A stretch of DNA of 64,000 bases from Ascarosepion bandense. Taxonomy: Eukaryota; Mollusca; Cephalopoda; Sepiida; Sepiidae. Both the position numbers and the translations under genes were made by a program. A model generated the notes under the pieces. That model saw only the letters and a list, made by a program, of their open reading frames with translations. It did no database searches and was not told the origin of the DNA. Every line of letters starts with the position of its first letter. The first letter of the stretch is position 1. This document shows positions 1 to 10,299 of the stretch, one piece after another. Location: positions 574,001-638,000 of the forward strand of contig JBBBDQ010001294.1 in NCBI GenBank assembly GCA_037127315.1, given 5' to 3'.

Positions 1-395
1 ACACTCAGTAACTTCTTGTTGTAACTTTTTTTTTTTTTTTTTATAAGCGTTTCACCCCGAGCAAGGCATGTCACTGCCACTACTGTGCAGGGGGCTACGT
101 AGAGTGGAGAAAGGATGATTAAATATAGGAAATGACAGAGGGTGGGTGATAGGCGGGGAAGGATACCGAGAATGAGGGTTGGGTAGATGAGAGTGTTGTG
201 AGAATAGTTGGGAGTTAGTGTGATAGGAGGTGTCTATTGACCGTACATTTAAACACCTGGAGATTGTAACTGTCGGGAAAGCAGACTTGTGGAAGGGAGT
301 TCCACAGGCGGGAAGCACGAGAAAAGAAGCTGTTGGAGTAGAATTTACAGTTACATCTTTATTATTTTGCTTGGGATAAACAATTAAAAAAATAT
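1..395 (+). mobile_element. LINE-B 3' end, split by a LINE-A insertion
   Basis: Bases 1-25 (ending in a 'CACTCAGTAACTTCTTG'-type 3' UTR) and 359-395 ('TTGCTTGGGATAAACA' then A-run) are the two halves of the LINE-B 3' end seen whole at 29041-29110. The LINE-A copy at 26-358 lies between them in the opposite orientation. Confidence 0.55.
26..358 (-). mobile_element. LINE-A, 5'-truncated copy with poly(A) tail
   Basis: A T17 run at 26-42 is the poly(A) tail read from the other strand. The copy is nearly identical to 32670-33010 over 300 bp, covering the 3' UTR and the end of the reverse transcriptase ORF. No functional protein is possible. The low divergence between the two copies suggests recent activity of this family. 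Confidence 0.8.
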
Positions 396-429
396 TTAGT
401 GGAAGGAAATCTAACATCTAAAGAAATTC

Positions 430-678
430 TATACAAAGAGTTTCTTCTCTTGCACTTCTTTCTTGTTGAACTCCTTTCAAGCTTCTTGCTTTCCATTCAA
501 GTTTGATCTCCAAAAATTTAAATACAATGCCACTCATTATCTCATGTCTTCTTAGTTCCTGTTCTTTTTTTATCTCTCTCCTTAAAAATTATTCTTTTTC
601 TCGTTCTCTCACACTCAGCAGACTCTTGCGTCTTAATGGTTTTACCACCCTGTTTGAGGTGAAATGATTACAAAAATA
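430..678 (+). mobile_element. LINE-B 3' fragment
   Basis: Contains the decayed C-terminal coding tail (cysteine/serine-rich 'TSCF...FKCNATH'-like reading) and the family 3' UTR ending in a 'GGTGAAATGATTAC' motif. Same layout as 28830-29110 and 33115-33372. Confidence 0.6.
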
Positions 679-1149
679 TCTAGCATTGTCATCTCTATTT
701 ACATGTCTGATGTACTGTCACTCTGCTGTTAATGTCCTTAATATCTCTTCTTTATAAATGCTTTTCTAACTGAATAATGCCATAGTTTTATTGCATTTTT
801 TACTTTATGATTCTGAGCAGATTTTTGGTAAATGGTGTTACTGTTTGACAAAAACAAAATGATGATTTAAATTCTCCAAGTAGTCCTGCTTTTAACTAAT
901 AAAAATTCAAGGAAACTTAAATTTTAATTATTAAAAATTTCATAAAATTATTATTATATCTTATCTAGGGTAACAGATGCAAAAAAACAAGAATTTTTAC
1001 AAAGATTTTCTAAAAAAAGATTTCAAAAATAATTTTATTCATTTGTGAACAAAGGATGAAAATTTAATTAAAATCCAGCAATCATTTGATTTTTTCAAAA
1101 ATTTCCAAATCATTTTTTTGCTTTTTTTGACCATCAGAAAAGATGCTAA
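679..1149. other. AT-rich stretch, nothing recognised
   Basis: Very AT-rich with short A and T runs. No ORF, repeat match within the window or splice-like exon was seen. Confidence 0.5.
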
Positions 1150-1866
1150 AATTCTCATAGTAATCTTATAGCAGATACAGACAAGAAACTACAAGACCTC
1201 CTACAGAAAAAGTTAAAGAAAATGGTAAGTAAGGACTACATATCAGCCACAAAAATAAAACTGAATGCATGGATCAAACAGGTGCAGAAATTTATACACC
1301 TGAAAAGTGTTCTAACAGAGAACAAAAGGTGCAATATGGATATCTGAAGGTGTATTGGGATGTCCAAGGATACATCCCAGAATCTGTGTAGAGTTTTAAG
1401 AAATAGGAGAATTGTACTAAAAGCAAAGAAGTGAGTACTGGATTGTTATGCAATGTCTGTCCATTAATATGGTAGTGAATGCTGGACAATTTCATCAAAG
1501 ATGAAGGAAAGACTTGAAGCAACCAAAATGTGGTACTACAGAAGGATGCTGAGGATACCATGAATAAAACATGCAAATAATGGTGAGGTTCTGGACAAAA
1601 AAAGGAAACTGATACTTAACATCAAGAAAAGACAGCTGAAGTTTTTGAGACATGTAATGAGGAAGGAGGGCTTGAAGAACTGATACTCACAAGACAAATA
1701 GAGAGGAAGAGAGTCAAGGGAAAGTAGCGCACAACATATGTGATGAAGAAGGGTTTGAGTGGAAAAACAAGAGAAGAGATATTAAGAGTGACAAGGAATA
1801 GGAAGATGTGAAAGGACATGATCGCCTATGTCTTGAAGGGACATGGCACATAGAAGAAGAAGAATC
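1150..1866 (+). mobile_element. LINE-C, 3' part of endonuclease-RT ORF
   Basis: Broken frames encode the C-terminal end of a non-LTR reverse transcriptase: a 'DTDKKLQDLLQK' segment, an 'ECWTI.SKMKERLEATKMW' segment, and 'RQLKF..HVMRKEG'. Frameshifts and stops separate them. The copy ends in a GAA repeat (about 1853-1864), which also marks the other copies and so is the family tail. The clade (RTE-like or other) cannot be settled from this part. Confidence 0.75.
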
Positions 1867-2446
1867 TTTGGCCAACCACTAATGTAGAAAAAAACAGAAT
1901 TTTAACCAAAACACTTTGACCTTTCACATTAATAATATCTTAAAATTTCTTTGACAATAAAACTTTGTGTTTATCAAGTTTTTTACAAAAAAAACTAGAG
2001 GTACCTATTATAGAATGACACTGATTATTGTTTTCAATGCAGTATTTAAATTAGCATATCATTATGTCAGGTTTAATCAATTTTTAGTCATTGCAACTCT
2101 AACAAAAGAATAGTAAAAATAGAAAACCAAGAAATTTCACGAAATGTTTCAAGCTTCAGTTTTTTTAGAAAATTAGACACTCAAAGATTTTAAAATGACT
2201 TACCCACAAGCACAATTAGAAAAACTAGAATTTATTTTTCTCACATGCAGCATTAGTTAATTGAGAACGTGACATTAGAACTGAGAGTTTCTTTGGTCTG
2301 ATTTATCTCAGAAGGAGCAACCTGTTTAAAGCCATCTGATTTCATCTGCAGAAATTTGTTAGAGGAATAATGCCAATTTACGATATGATTTTTAGTTTTT
2401 AGAGGTTTAACGCAATCTATATATATTTATATACAAAATATGGATT
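1867..2446. other. AT-rich stretch, nothing recognised
   Basis: No coding, repeat or RNA signal could be supported. Confidence 0.5.
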
Positions 2447-2610
2447 CTTCTTCTTCTTTGTGTCATGTACCTTCAGGACATAGATGATCATGGCCCTCCA
2501 CATCTCCCTATTCTCTCTCACTCTCAATACCCTGTTATTCCATTCAATCCCTTCTCCATCATTCATCTGCTCAAGTCCATTGTATGTTGCTTCCTCTTGT
2601 CTCTGGGAGA
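2447..2610 (-). mobile_element. LINE-C short 3' fragment
   Basis: Begins (as 3' end) with TTCTTCTTCTT and the conserved '...GTACCTTCAGGACATAG' segment that starts every LINE-C 3' end on this strand. It is separated by about 45 bp from a second, longer copy, so the two are independent insertions or a local duplication. Confidence 0.65.
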
Positions 2611-2654
2611 AATTGTATCTGGAAAAATCATTGTCATTCTCAAAAAGTTTTTAA

Positions 2655-3330
2655 TGCAATTATCTTCTTCTTCTTCATGTGTCATATCCCTTCAGGATGT
2701 TGACAATCACAGACTTCCACTTGGCTCTGTCTCTTGTCACTCTCAATATTTTTCCTCTTGGCTTTTCTCCCAAACCCTGCTCTATTATCCACCTGCTCAA
2801 GCCTATCAAATATGTCTCATGCTGATTTCCTATGTCTCTCACAATATCCATCCTGTGAGTATTAGATTCTCCAGGCCCTCCTTCCTTATTACATGTTTCA
2901 GGAATCTCAGCTGTCTCTTTCTGATGTTAAGTATGTTTTCTTCTCATTTAAATCCTCTTTAACACCTCATCATTGCTCACGTGTTTGGTCAATGGTATCC
3001 TCGGCGTACTTTTGTAGAAACAAATTTCTGCTGCCACAAGCCTCTCCTTTATCCTTGAGGAGATTGTCAATACAGAAAGACAGATATCACATAGCAGTCC
3101 AGCACACTTTTCTTTGTTTTCAATGAGATTTTCCTGTCTCAGAATTTTGGTAGCTTTGAAATGCATCCTTGGCCATGCCAATGGGACTTTGAATCTCAAT
3201 GTTGCACTTTCCATTCTCTGTAGGAATGCTTCCCAGGTTGTTAAATTTCTTTACTTGCTTTATTGTAGTTTCTCTGACCTGTAGTTGATATTTTGGAGTC
3301 TTCTTTTTGCTGATCACTAGTCTAAAAAGT
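2655..3330 (-). mobile_element. LINE-C 3' fragment
   Basis: Reads 'QVKKFNNLGSIPTENGKCN' and 'MAKDAFQS' near 3170-3300, then 'RIKERLVAAEIC.YKSTPRI' and 'HVSNDEVLKRI' lower down. These match the order of motifs in the other LINE-C copies. Frameshifts break it. The GAA-type tail lies at 2661-2675. Confidence 0.75.
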
Positions 3331-3440
3331 AATTATTCATTTTGGCTTGAAATAGGCCAAAAAGGGTTGATAACCTGAAAAAATAAAAAACAAACTGCAA
3401 CTGATATTTTCTGTAATTTTCAGATGAGTCTTTATCATTC

Positions 3441-3750
3441 GGGATGTGCATTGTGGCGCTGTGGATATTGGCTCAGAACAAGAAATCAGGGAACTGCGTT
3501 CGAATTCCAGTTGAATTCCTTGCATTCACTTACGCGCAAATACCCTTGGGAAAGGTATTAATCCGTCTCTTCCCTCCAGTTATGGGTTAAATAATAGGAC
3601 AGATTGGGTTCTATAGCCTTGGTCAGCAACCATTCTACCGCAGAAAGCAATGGTAACCTACTGCGGGATAATCTTCTGCCCAGTCAGTCATGTCTTTTTC
3701 GAGACATGATCGCCCAAAGCGTGTATCACGCATGGCACTTAACTGACTGA
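3441..3750 (+). mobile_element. SINE-T full-length copy with target site duplication
   Basis: About 310 bp, starting GGGATGTGCATTGTGGCG and ending in ACTGACTGA. The 5' part resembles a tRNA head: a box-A-like 'GTGGATATTGGCTC' and a box-B-like 'CGTTCGAATTCC'. It is flanked by the direct repeat CTTTATCATTC at 3430-3440 and 3751-3761, showing target-primed insertion. Eight or more other copies in the window define the ends. Confidence 0.9.
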
Positions 3751-3859
3751 CTTTATCATTCTTATTAATTTCCTATATTTTGTTGTTTTATATATTTTAC
3801 TACAAAATTTGGTTTCTCTATACTACAGCCTTCTTCAAGTGTACAATTCAGATAAAAAG

Positions 3860-4110
3860 TGGGAAGTGAAATCTCCTCTTGTTTTTGTTTTGCTTTTGGT
3901 ATACTACACACCAATATAAAATTGGTCAGCAGAAGAAAATATTAACAAATAAGCAAACTTTTTTTGCATTTCACCCAAACAAGGCAATAAAATCACTAAG
4001 AAACAAGTGGTTACTGTGTGTGAAAGATTACTATATATACTCGAGTATAGTGCAAGATTTTATGAAGACAGAGAGGATAATCCGAAAGATTTTATGTAAT
4101 TAATATAAAT
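3860..4110 (-). mobile_element. LINE-B 3' fragment
   Basis: Contains the family 3' end in reverse ('TTTCACCCAAACAAGGC', 3970-3990) followed by decayed sequence. No poly(A) of useful length. Confidence 0.5.
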
Positions 4111-4149
4111 TATCAATTAGATAGAAATAGAGAGCTCAACGGATATTGT

Positions 4150-4560
4150 CTGGAGCAAATATATTGAGAAGAAAACTCAGCAGATAATTAATCGGTTATA
4201 AATCCAGAATTTATTTCAGCAATGTAAAGAAAAAGCCTTACAAGTGCCTCATTCAGACCAATGATGAATAAATAAATGTAAAAAAAAAAACGTTTATAGC
4301 AGAGGGATTTTTAAACTGGAAATAAACTGGAAATAGATACATCAAATCACACACATATTACAATACAGAATAAGGAATTAAATCACTCATACATAAAACA
4401 AAAAATTAGACACATGCAAAAAGGAGGAAGGGGATTCATGCAAAGACAGAATTAATCACAGAAACATTATTTAGGAAGGAATATATACATACACAATAAA
4501 GGATTAGGAAATAATGCACACAGAATTAAATAAGTGACAGGAGAAGAGGGGGACAAAAAA
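4150..4560. repeat. Dispersed repeat, pair with 15400-15800
   Basis: Both loci share, in the same order, 'CAGAATTTATTTCAGCA', a 'CTCATTCAGACCA'-like segment, 'AAATAGATACATCAAATCACAC' in part, and a run of 'ATATACATACA' ending near an 'AGAAGAG' purine stretch. Identity of the element is unknown. Confidence 0.65.
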
Positions 4561-4960
4561 GAAGAAGAGGAGGAAGAGAAAATAAAAGGTGAGGCAAAAA
4601 AGAAAGAAGAGAAAAAAGAAAAGAAGGGGAGGAGAAAATGAAAGAAAGAAGAAGAGAAGAAGAAAGAAGAGAAGGAAAGAAGAAAAAGAAGAAGAGGAGG
4701 AAAAAGAAAAGAAGGGGAGGAGAAAAAGAAAGAAGAAGAGAAAAAGAAGAAAAGAAGGGGAGGCGAAAAAGAAGAAAAGAAGGGGAGGAGAAAAAGAAGA
4801 AAACATGGGGAGGAGAAAAAGAAGGAAAGGAGAAAAAGAAAGAAGAGGAGAAAAAGAAAAAAGGGGAAGAAAAAAGAATGAAAGAAAAAAAGAAAAAAGG
4901 GGAAGAAAAAAGAATGAAAGAAGAAAAGAAAAAAGAAAAAAGGGGAGGAGAAAAATAAAT
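4530..4960 (+). repeat. Polypurine (GA-rich) tract of about 430 bp
   Basis: Almost only A and G on the plus strand, built from AAGAAG, GGGGAGGAG and AAAAGAA blocks. The long Lys/Arg/Glu-rich and Phe/Ser/Leu-rich ORFs here are artefacts of this composition. Such tracts can form triplex DNA and stall polymerases. Confidence 0.9.
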
Positions 4961-5149
4961 AAAGAGAAATTGAAATAAACCCTTAATTCACAAATATTTT
5001 CTAACACAAAAATGTTTAGTAAATAATAAATTGTTTTTTAAAAATCTTTCAAAAATTTGCTTTACAAAACATTTATTAAAATTATTTTTTTCCAATTTAC
5101 ACCTTAGAAAATTAAAGTAAAAGTTAAATTCACACAGACTATTCTAAGC

Positions 5150-5460
5150 AAGTGAACATTTTACCCTTTGAACCAGACATTTTTTTTCTTCTTCCTCTTT
5201 CTTTATTTTTTTCTTTTATACTAAATTTGTTATGACTGATCCATACCCTAAGGTATCTAAAGTGTTTAGCATTTAGTAATTTCTCACCCTGAATTTTTAT
5301 GATGGATTCAGTGTAGGTGCCATTACTTCTTTCATTCAAATTCCAGATCATACTTTCTATTTTTTAAAAGTTTATCTTGAATCCGATTTTTGGAACACTT
5401 GATAGAGGATCCTGATATTCTTTTCAAGATCAAGAAAAGAGCTATCTATGTCTATATGTG
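5150..5460 (-). mobile_element. LINE-D fragment
   Basis: The minus strand reads 'IIKIQGEKLLNAKHFRYLRVWIS', a segment typical of the region after the catalytic motifs of non-LTR reverse transcriptases. It aligns with 26862-27330, where the same sequence is split by a MITE. Confidence 0.6.
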
Positions 5461-5476
5461 TATATATAATTTATGA

Positions 5477-5960
5477 ATGCATGGCCGAGTGATTAAAATG
5501 TTCACTTTCTGAATATTCAAATCTCAACCTGGTCAATTTGTCAGAAAGTTGACTTCTTGATGGAGGAGGCAACCCCAGTGTGTGGTACTTTTGGAAAGTG
5601 CCTGAAAAATATACTACAAGTTGACTCCAGCCTTGTGAGTGAAATTAGACAGACAGGGCTCTTTGGAAGCCATCAGTGGTTATGCTAGCACAAAATCACA
5701 AGTCATCGTGACTGAGGGTCTGGCCTTGTTCACATTGTTGTTTATAGTAGATAAAGCACACACTCCCCGAAACTCTAACTAAGGTCTGCTCAGCATAGTT
5801 GCAGTTAAACCATAGGTGGGGTGGGCTCTGTGGATGTTGAACAAACACAAATGTGTCTGAGCTGGCATCTGCAACAGGGATTAACTAATCACCCTAAAAG
5901 ACAGGCATCCTTGGATAAGAGTGGCCAGCTATTACATTATGTGTGTGTGCTATATATATT
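5477..5960 (+). mobile_element. SINE-S, long SINE with tRNA-Ser-like head
   Basis: The start 'GCATGGCCGAGTGATTAAAA' resembles a tRNA-Ser box A and 'TCAAATCTCAACCTGG' a decayed box B. The body is about 450 bp and matches 41030-41490 (inverted) along its length, and 33360-33600 and 63709-63830 in part. This is long for a SINE. Confidence 0.65.
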
Positions 5961-6442
5961 GATACACTCATAAGGTGGACCTTAAGATTGGTAAAAAGGT
6001 GACATTTTGTCTTCATACTGGGGTGGGGAAAAAGCGTCTCCACTTCTCTTTATGACTAGCTGGAATTCGGTTTCTTTGAAAGCTTTTCTTAATCAATATT
6101 CGATACAGTTTTGATGATAACTAATGCAAAACTCAGTTTTATTAAAAAGAAAAGGATGAAGAAAATGTAAGAGAGAGAGAGAAGGAGGAAATAGAAGGAG
6201 AGTGACGGATGCTGTCAGTGAAAATGGGGCTAAAAATAAGAAGATCATGAAAGCAAGCTTGTGGAGGAGGTGTGGCTGCTGGTTGGGATGACAAGGGCAC
6301 TGACTCACAAGGCTTTTGTCAATTCTTGAAATAGTGATGGCAGACAATTACCAATATGAACTGATAACTCACAAGTGGCGGATTATGTCTGCTATTTTGG
6401 TGATACATTAAATCAAAATTTAACTTCCTGCCCCCACAAATA
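5961..6442. other. Unassigned sequence
   Basis: No repeat family, ORF or exon could be supported. It contains a short GA-rich stretch near 6168-6200. Confidence 0.45.
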
Positions 6443-6461
6443 TACATGTGTATATATATGT

Positions 6462-6508
<47 letters not shown>
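6443..6508. repeat. (AT)n microsatellite truncating the second PLE unit
   Basis: A TATATA run that directly replaces the continuation of the PLE sequence at 6508. Confidence 0.9.
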
Positions 6509-6510
<2 letters not shown>

Positions 6511-6683
6511 GTATATCGAGGCAGCAAGTAATTTTCTAGACATATGCTATTAAATATAAGAGACAATGAATGTCTATTATGTTTAATCATGAGCCGTTCT
6601 AAACGTCGTATTTTTGCTTTAATTTCAGTTGAAAATAAAGACAAAAATTCTCCAACATTTGGATAATTATTTATTGGTTTTCT

Positions 6684-6719
6684 TCTAAGCTTTCGGCTCA
6701 CATGAGCCATCTTCAGAGA
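6684..6719 (-). ncRNA. Hammerhead-like ribozyme in the PLE, between units
   Basis: On the minus strand: CUGAAGA (6716-6710), one extra U, a stem of GGCUCA with UGAGCC, GAAA (6694-6691), a palindromic AGCU helix III, and U at the cleavage position (6687). A 3-bp stem I forms between UCU and AGA. PLEs are known to carry minimal type I hammerheads with very short palindromic helix III. The predicted cut lies within 4 nt of where the upstream unit's homology starts (9408). Confidence 0.6.
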
Positions 6720-6902
6720 GGTAGTTTAAACTGAAATATTATAAAATCCACCATCACCGACGATTTTATTTTGTGTTGACATAAAACTCCGCTTGGCAAT
6801 GGCAATAGTTACCAAAAATAATAAACGCAGTTCTTAAGTTTGCGATGCGGTTTTATGACGTCACACCGCGGGATAGCGCGAAATGACAACAAAACCATCT
6901 AG

Positions 6903-9405
6903 TCAAATGCAATGTAATATGTTATTTCCTGTTTTAAAGTTGATTTTATTGAGTGTTGGTTGTTTTGATTTGATGTACATGGCCTCCAATATCTGCAGGT
7001 TCCTCTTACTGTGTGAATGAGTAAGGATCACCGTATTGTTGACCAAAATCTGTCTGATATTACCTACATGTTAATGTTTTTCAGAGAAATGTTGTTTAAT
7101 TGTACTCTGATCAGAAAGATGACATGTAAGTCTACGGGAGAGCGTGGTTGTAGTAAAACCAATATATGTACGAGGTTTTTGATTAGTATCAGAGATGCAA
7201 TCTCTGAATGGGCATGTAAATTGGTACACTACATTGGTTTTTTGTAAAGAATTTAGTTTAGTGCCTGTTGGGTTATTATAGACTATGAGGTCAATTGTTT
7301 TAAACTTTTTATAATATATAATGAGTTTAATTTGATTATTACTTTCGACTGGTTTAACATTTCTGCGTATTATGTTTTTGAGAGTTTTTTCATCTTGTTT
7401 ATAATTATTATGTATTTTGTTGCAATAGTATAAGTTAATAGTGTTATGTTTATTTTGATGTAAACCATTATTATTAATATTATCATTATTGTTAGAGCTA
7501 TTGTTAAGTTTGTTGAGATACATTTTAATTTGTTGATCAATAACGGAGTTAGGAAATCCATTATTGACTAGTGTTTGCTTAATGTTGTGTAATTCTTTAT
7601 AAAATATAGATTTGGAAGAAGACATCATTTGTGTGCGTTGAAGTAAGTTTTTTATAACAGCTAACTTATATCGTTGGGGGCATTCACTATTATAATTAAG
7701 AAGACACGAATTTATGCTAGTTGGTTTCCTATATAGAGAAGTAGTAAATTTATGTGTGCTAGAATCAATGAATACATCAAGGAATGGGAGTTTGTTATTA
7801 ATATTAAGTTCTAATGTAAATTTGAGGACGGAGTGACTTTCAAATTTGTTTTTAAGATATTTAATTTGATCGATATTCTTAACTAAAACAAAGATGTCAT
7901 CTATATATCTTACATATATAGAGGGTTTATTGTTGTCATTAATTATTTTATTTTCTAGATTTGCCATATAATAATTAGAAAAGAGGGGGCCTAAAGGAGA
8001 TCCCATCGCAATACCATCTATTTGTGTATAAATATTGCCTAAGGGATCGTGAAAGGGTACTTGTGTGGTGCATGCTAATAATAGTTTTTTTAATATAGTG
8101 GGTTTAATATTGATTGATGGGAGAGTAGCATGGTTGTATACATCACGGATAATGATGTCAATTGTTTCCTGGACGGGAACATTTGAGAATAAGTTTTGAA
8201 CATCCAAAGATGCAATCATTTGATTATTAGGTTTTACGGAATGGAGAATCTGTAAAAATTCGTCCGTGGAGTTAATGCTATATTTACCAGGAAGATAGGG
8301 AGTAATTAGTTTGTTAAGTGTTTTGGAAAGGTTATATATTGGTGTGGGTATTTGAGAAATGATAGGTCGGAGGGGATGATCTTTTTTATGGATTTTTACA
8401 TTTCCATAAAGGTAGCCGGGCTGATAATCACCTATAATCTTTTGAAGTTTATAGGATCCTATTTCAGCATTGTTTGCAGTAATAAGTTTATTAATATGTT
8501 TTTTAAGTTGGGTTGTGGTATTACAAGTTAATTTTTTGAATTTGTTGTGATCGTCGAGAATGGCCTGTAATTTGGAGTAATATTCCTGTCTGTTTAAAAT
8601 AACAAAAGTATTGGTTTTATCGGCACGTCGGATAACAATATTTTTGTTATTTTTGAGATGTGTGGCTGCTTTTATGAGAGGCATATTTATAATATCATTA
8701 GGGTTTTTATGGTAACGGTGTTTGATTGATTAAGCTTTGAGTAATTCTTTTAAGCCTACCTGTGTAGTAATATGGTTGTCCTGTTCGAGTTGAAGTATTT
8801 GTTGGTATAAAGCTTCAATTTCCATTTGTTTAAACATTGAATTAGGTTTCTGTGCAACATGAAAATTTGGTCCGAGATTAAGGAATTCTATTTCATCTGG
8901 AGTAAGTTGGTAATCCAATAGGTTAATGAAGTTGTCATTGATGTTTGGTAAAAGTATTTTTCCTTTATATAATTTGTTTAGCTTTTTTTGAATGACTTGT
9001 TTATGGGATTCATGTTCCTTTTGTGTTGTATTGTATAATAAATCCAATATTTCCTTGAATTTTTCACTTGTGGTAGAAGACTGTAAAATTTCTTTGATGT
9101 GTACAATTTCAGTGTTGATTTCTTGTAATTCCTGTTTGGCTGTGTGCATTTGACGTTTTATGAGGTTCCATTGCAATTTCTTAGCGGTGGGATCATTTAA
9201 TGCTGCGGCATCATGTAACTTAAATTTAGTATATCGAGGCAGCAAGTAATTTTCTAGACATATGCTATTAAATATAAGAGACAATGAATGTCTATTATGT
9301 TTAATCATGAGCCGTTCTAAACGTCGTATTTTTGCTTTAATTTCAGTTGAAAATAAAGACAAAAATTCTCCAAAATTTGGATAATTATTTATTGGTTTTC
9401 TTCTA
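6903..9405 (-). pseudogene. PLE polyprotein: reverse transcriptase plus GIY-YIG endonuclease, two in-frame stops
   Basis: A single frame of about 830 codons runs from the junction at 9405 to a TGA at 6903-6905, broken only by TAA codons at 8730-8732 and 7071-7073. The N-terminal third carries 'KLNKLYKGKILLPN' and 'LNLGPNFHVAQK', typical of the PLE N-terminal region. The middle carries RT motifs: 'YGNVKIHK', 'SLDVQNLFSNVP' (motif A), 'GIAMGSPLGP' (B), 'YVRYIDDIFV' (C, with the catalytic YIDD) and 'LPFLDVFI'. The C-terminal part carries the GIY-YIG nuclease: 'VVYQFTCPF', 'TYIGFTTTTLSRRL', then after the second stop 'ILEAMYIKSKQPTLN' with the expected Glu and Asn. There is no frameshift. The enzyme would copy RNA at nicked DNA. 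The real start codon is uncertain because the 5' junction runs into a CA microsatellite. Confidence 0.88.
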
Positions 9406-9410
9406 AGCAA

Positions 9411-9415
9411 ACAAT

Positions 9416-9442
<27 letters not shown>
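9411..9442. repeat. (CA)n microsatellite at the PLE/SINE junction
   Basis: CA dinucleotide run separating the PLE start from the SINE-Hb copy. The same CA run plus SINE occurs at 11440-11484. Confidence 0.9.
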
Positions 9443-9446
<4 letters not shown>

Positions 9447-9454
9447 ACATGCAC

Positions 9455-9676
9455 ATTGTGTACACAGATAGCTCAGTAATAAGATGTTCGTCTAATGACA
9501 AATTAGTTGGATTTTGATCCTGGCTTGAAGCTAAACGTATAATCTGGCTGCACTGATGAGCTGTGTTACAGCAAAACAGGTTTGTCTGCAGGTGATTATT
9601 CATTGCTCTTGCTAGTCAATAGACCACTTTAGAGAGGGGTAGATTTCATGTAAATGGTGACTACTTATGGCTTTAC
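9455..9676 (+). mobile_element. SINE-Hb copy 1 (tRNA head, hammerhead tail)
   Basis: Box A-like 'TAGCTCAGTAATAAGATG' and box B-like 'GATTTTGATCCTGG' give a tRNA-derived head (probable pol III promoter). The hammerhead tail follows at 9548-9591, then about 85 bp shared with 11628-11714. It is almost identical to the copy at 11488-11714. Confidence 0.8.
9548..9591 (+). ncRNA. Type I hammerhead ribozyme, SINE-Hb copy 1
   Basis: Stem I: CUGCA (9548-9552) with UGCAG (9587-9591), five Watson-Crick pairs. Core CUGAUGA at 9553-9559. Stem II: GCUGU (9560-9564) with ACAGC (9568-9572), loop GUU. The second core is AAAA (9573-9576) instead of GAAA, so G12 is lost. Helix III: ACA with UGU closing GGUU. 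Cleavage nucleotide C at 9586. The G12 change should make this copy weak or inactive. Confidence 0.75.
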
Positions 9677-9677
9677 A

Positions 9678-9697
9678 ATTTAATAGCATATGTCTAG

Positions 9698-9731
<34 letters not shown>

Positions 9732-9754
9732 GTGCGTGTGTGTGTGTGTGTGTA
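9678..9754. repeat. PLE scrap followed by (AT)n(GT)n
   Basis: Bases 9678-9702 are the reverse complement of the PLE unit segment at 9247-9270 ('TAGCATATGTCTAGAAAA'), followed by AT and GT microsatellites. Confidence 0.6.
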
Positions 9755-9935
9755 ATTATTTAATTTGTTTTTGGTCATAATCAAATTAGACCAGTACACA
9801 GTAGTATTAAAAAGTGTTCAATACAATTATATTGTAGAACTTATGAATATTTTTCATTTGTAAACGAGTTATATTTCGCAAACCAGGTTTCTGTCATCTG
9901 CTGGTGCCTTTAGGCAATTTACAATAACAAGTTAT
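9755..9935 (-). repeat. Hammerhead-bearing short repeat (R-HH), inverted copy
   Basis: Reverse complement of 14475-14665: shares a 'TTTGGTCATAATCAAATTAG'-type segment, 'AAAAGTGTTCAATACAATTA' and the hammerhead region at 9885-9932. The core here is mutated (CUAAAGG), so self-cleavage is not expected. Confidence 0.65.
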
Positions 9936-10060
9936 AGACACCAGCAGATGGTAGAAGCCTGGGTTATATGAAATGATTTGTTTATTGTAAATCGCCTGAA
10001 GACACCAGCAGATGGTAGAAACCTAGGCTGCGTAGTATAACTTTTTTTATAAATGAATAT
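9936..10060 (+). repeat. R-HH repeat, two hammerhead cores in tandem
   Basis: Two partial units about 70 bp apart, each with 'CACCAGCAGATGGTAGAA' (9939 and 10003). The second retains CUGAAGA at 9996-10002, GAAA at 10018-10021 and a 3-bp stem I (CGC with GCG). Helix III reads ACCUAGGC, where the last base should be U. Together with 9885-9932 they form an inverted repeat. Confidence 0.55.
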
Positions 10061-10062
10061 CT

Positions 10063-10119
10063 ATATATATATATATATATATAGATAGATAGATAGATTG
10101 ATAGATAGATAGATACCTC

Positions 10120-10171
<52 letters not shown>
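10063..10171. repeat. AT, GATA and GT microsatellite cluster
   Basis: Consecutive (AT)n, (GATA)n, (GT)n and (AT)n runs. The minus-strand ORF here is simple sequence. Confidence 0.9.
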
Positions 10172-10174
<3 letters not shown>

Positions 10175-10299
10175 ACATACACATAGGGTGAAAGGAGTAA
10201 ATTGTCTCCATATTATATTTTAATTTTGTGCATATGTGTTTTTCATTTTTGATTTTATCAAACTGCTCAGTATAGTAGGGTCAGTTGGGCAGTGTCTGT

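Larger units (their letters stand above)
6507..9408 (-). mobile_element. Penelope-like element, one near-complete unit plus start of a second
   Basis: Reading on the minus strand: a first unit starts at 9408, codes for a long protein ending at 6903, passes about 180 bp of non-coding sequence with a hammerhead-like motif (6684-6719), and then the first 180 bp of a second unit follow (6690-6507), cut off by an AT microsatellite. The two unit starts differ at only about one position. Head-to-tail partial tandem copies of this kind are characteristic of Penelope-like elements. Confidence 0.9.

Noticed and set aside
2465..2962. 165-codon plus-strand ORF
   Set aside because: It is the antisense of a LINE-C copy; the sense strand carries the recognisable RT tail.
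4504..5007. Long ORFs on both strands rich in Lys/Arg/Glu or Phe/Ser/Leu
   Set aside because: They are translations of the polypurine tract and have no domain content.
7017..7247. Plus-strand ORF of 76 codons
   Set aside because: Antisense shadow of the PLE GIY-YIG region.
9455..9530. Possible functional tRNA gene
   Set aside because: The cloverleaf is degenerate, repeated in several copies and continuous with a SINE body, so it is a SINE head.
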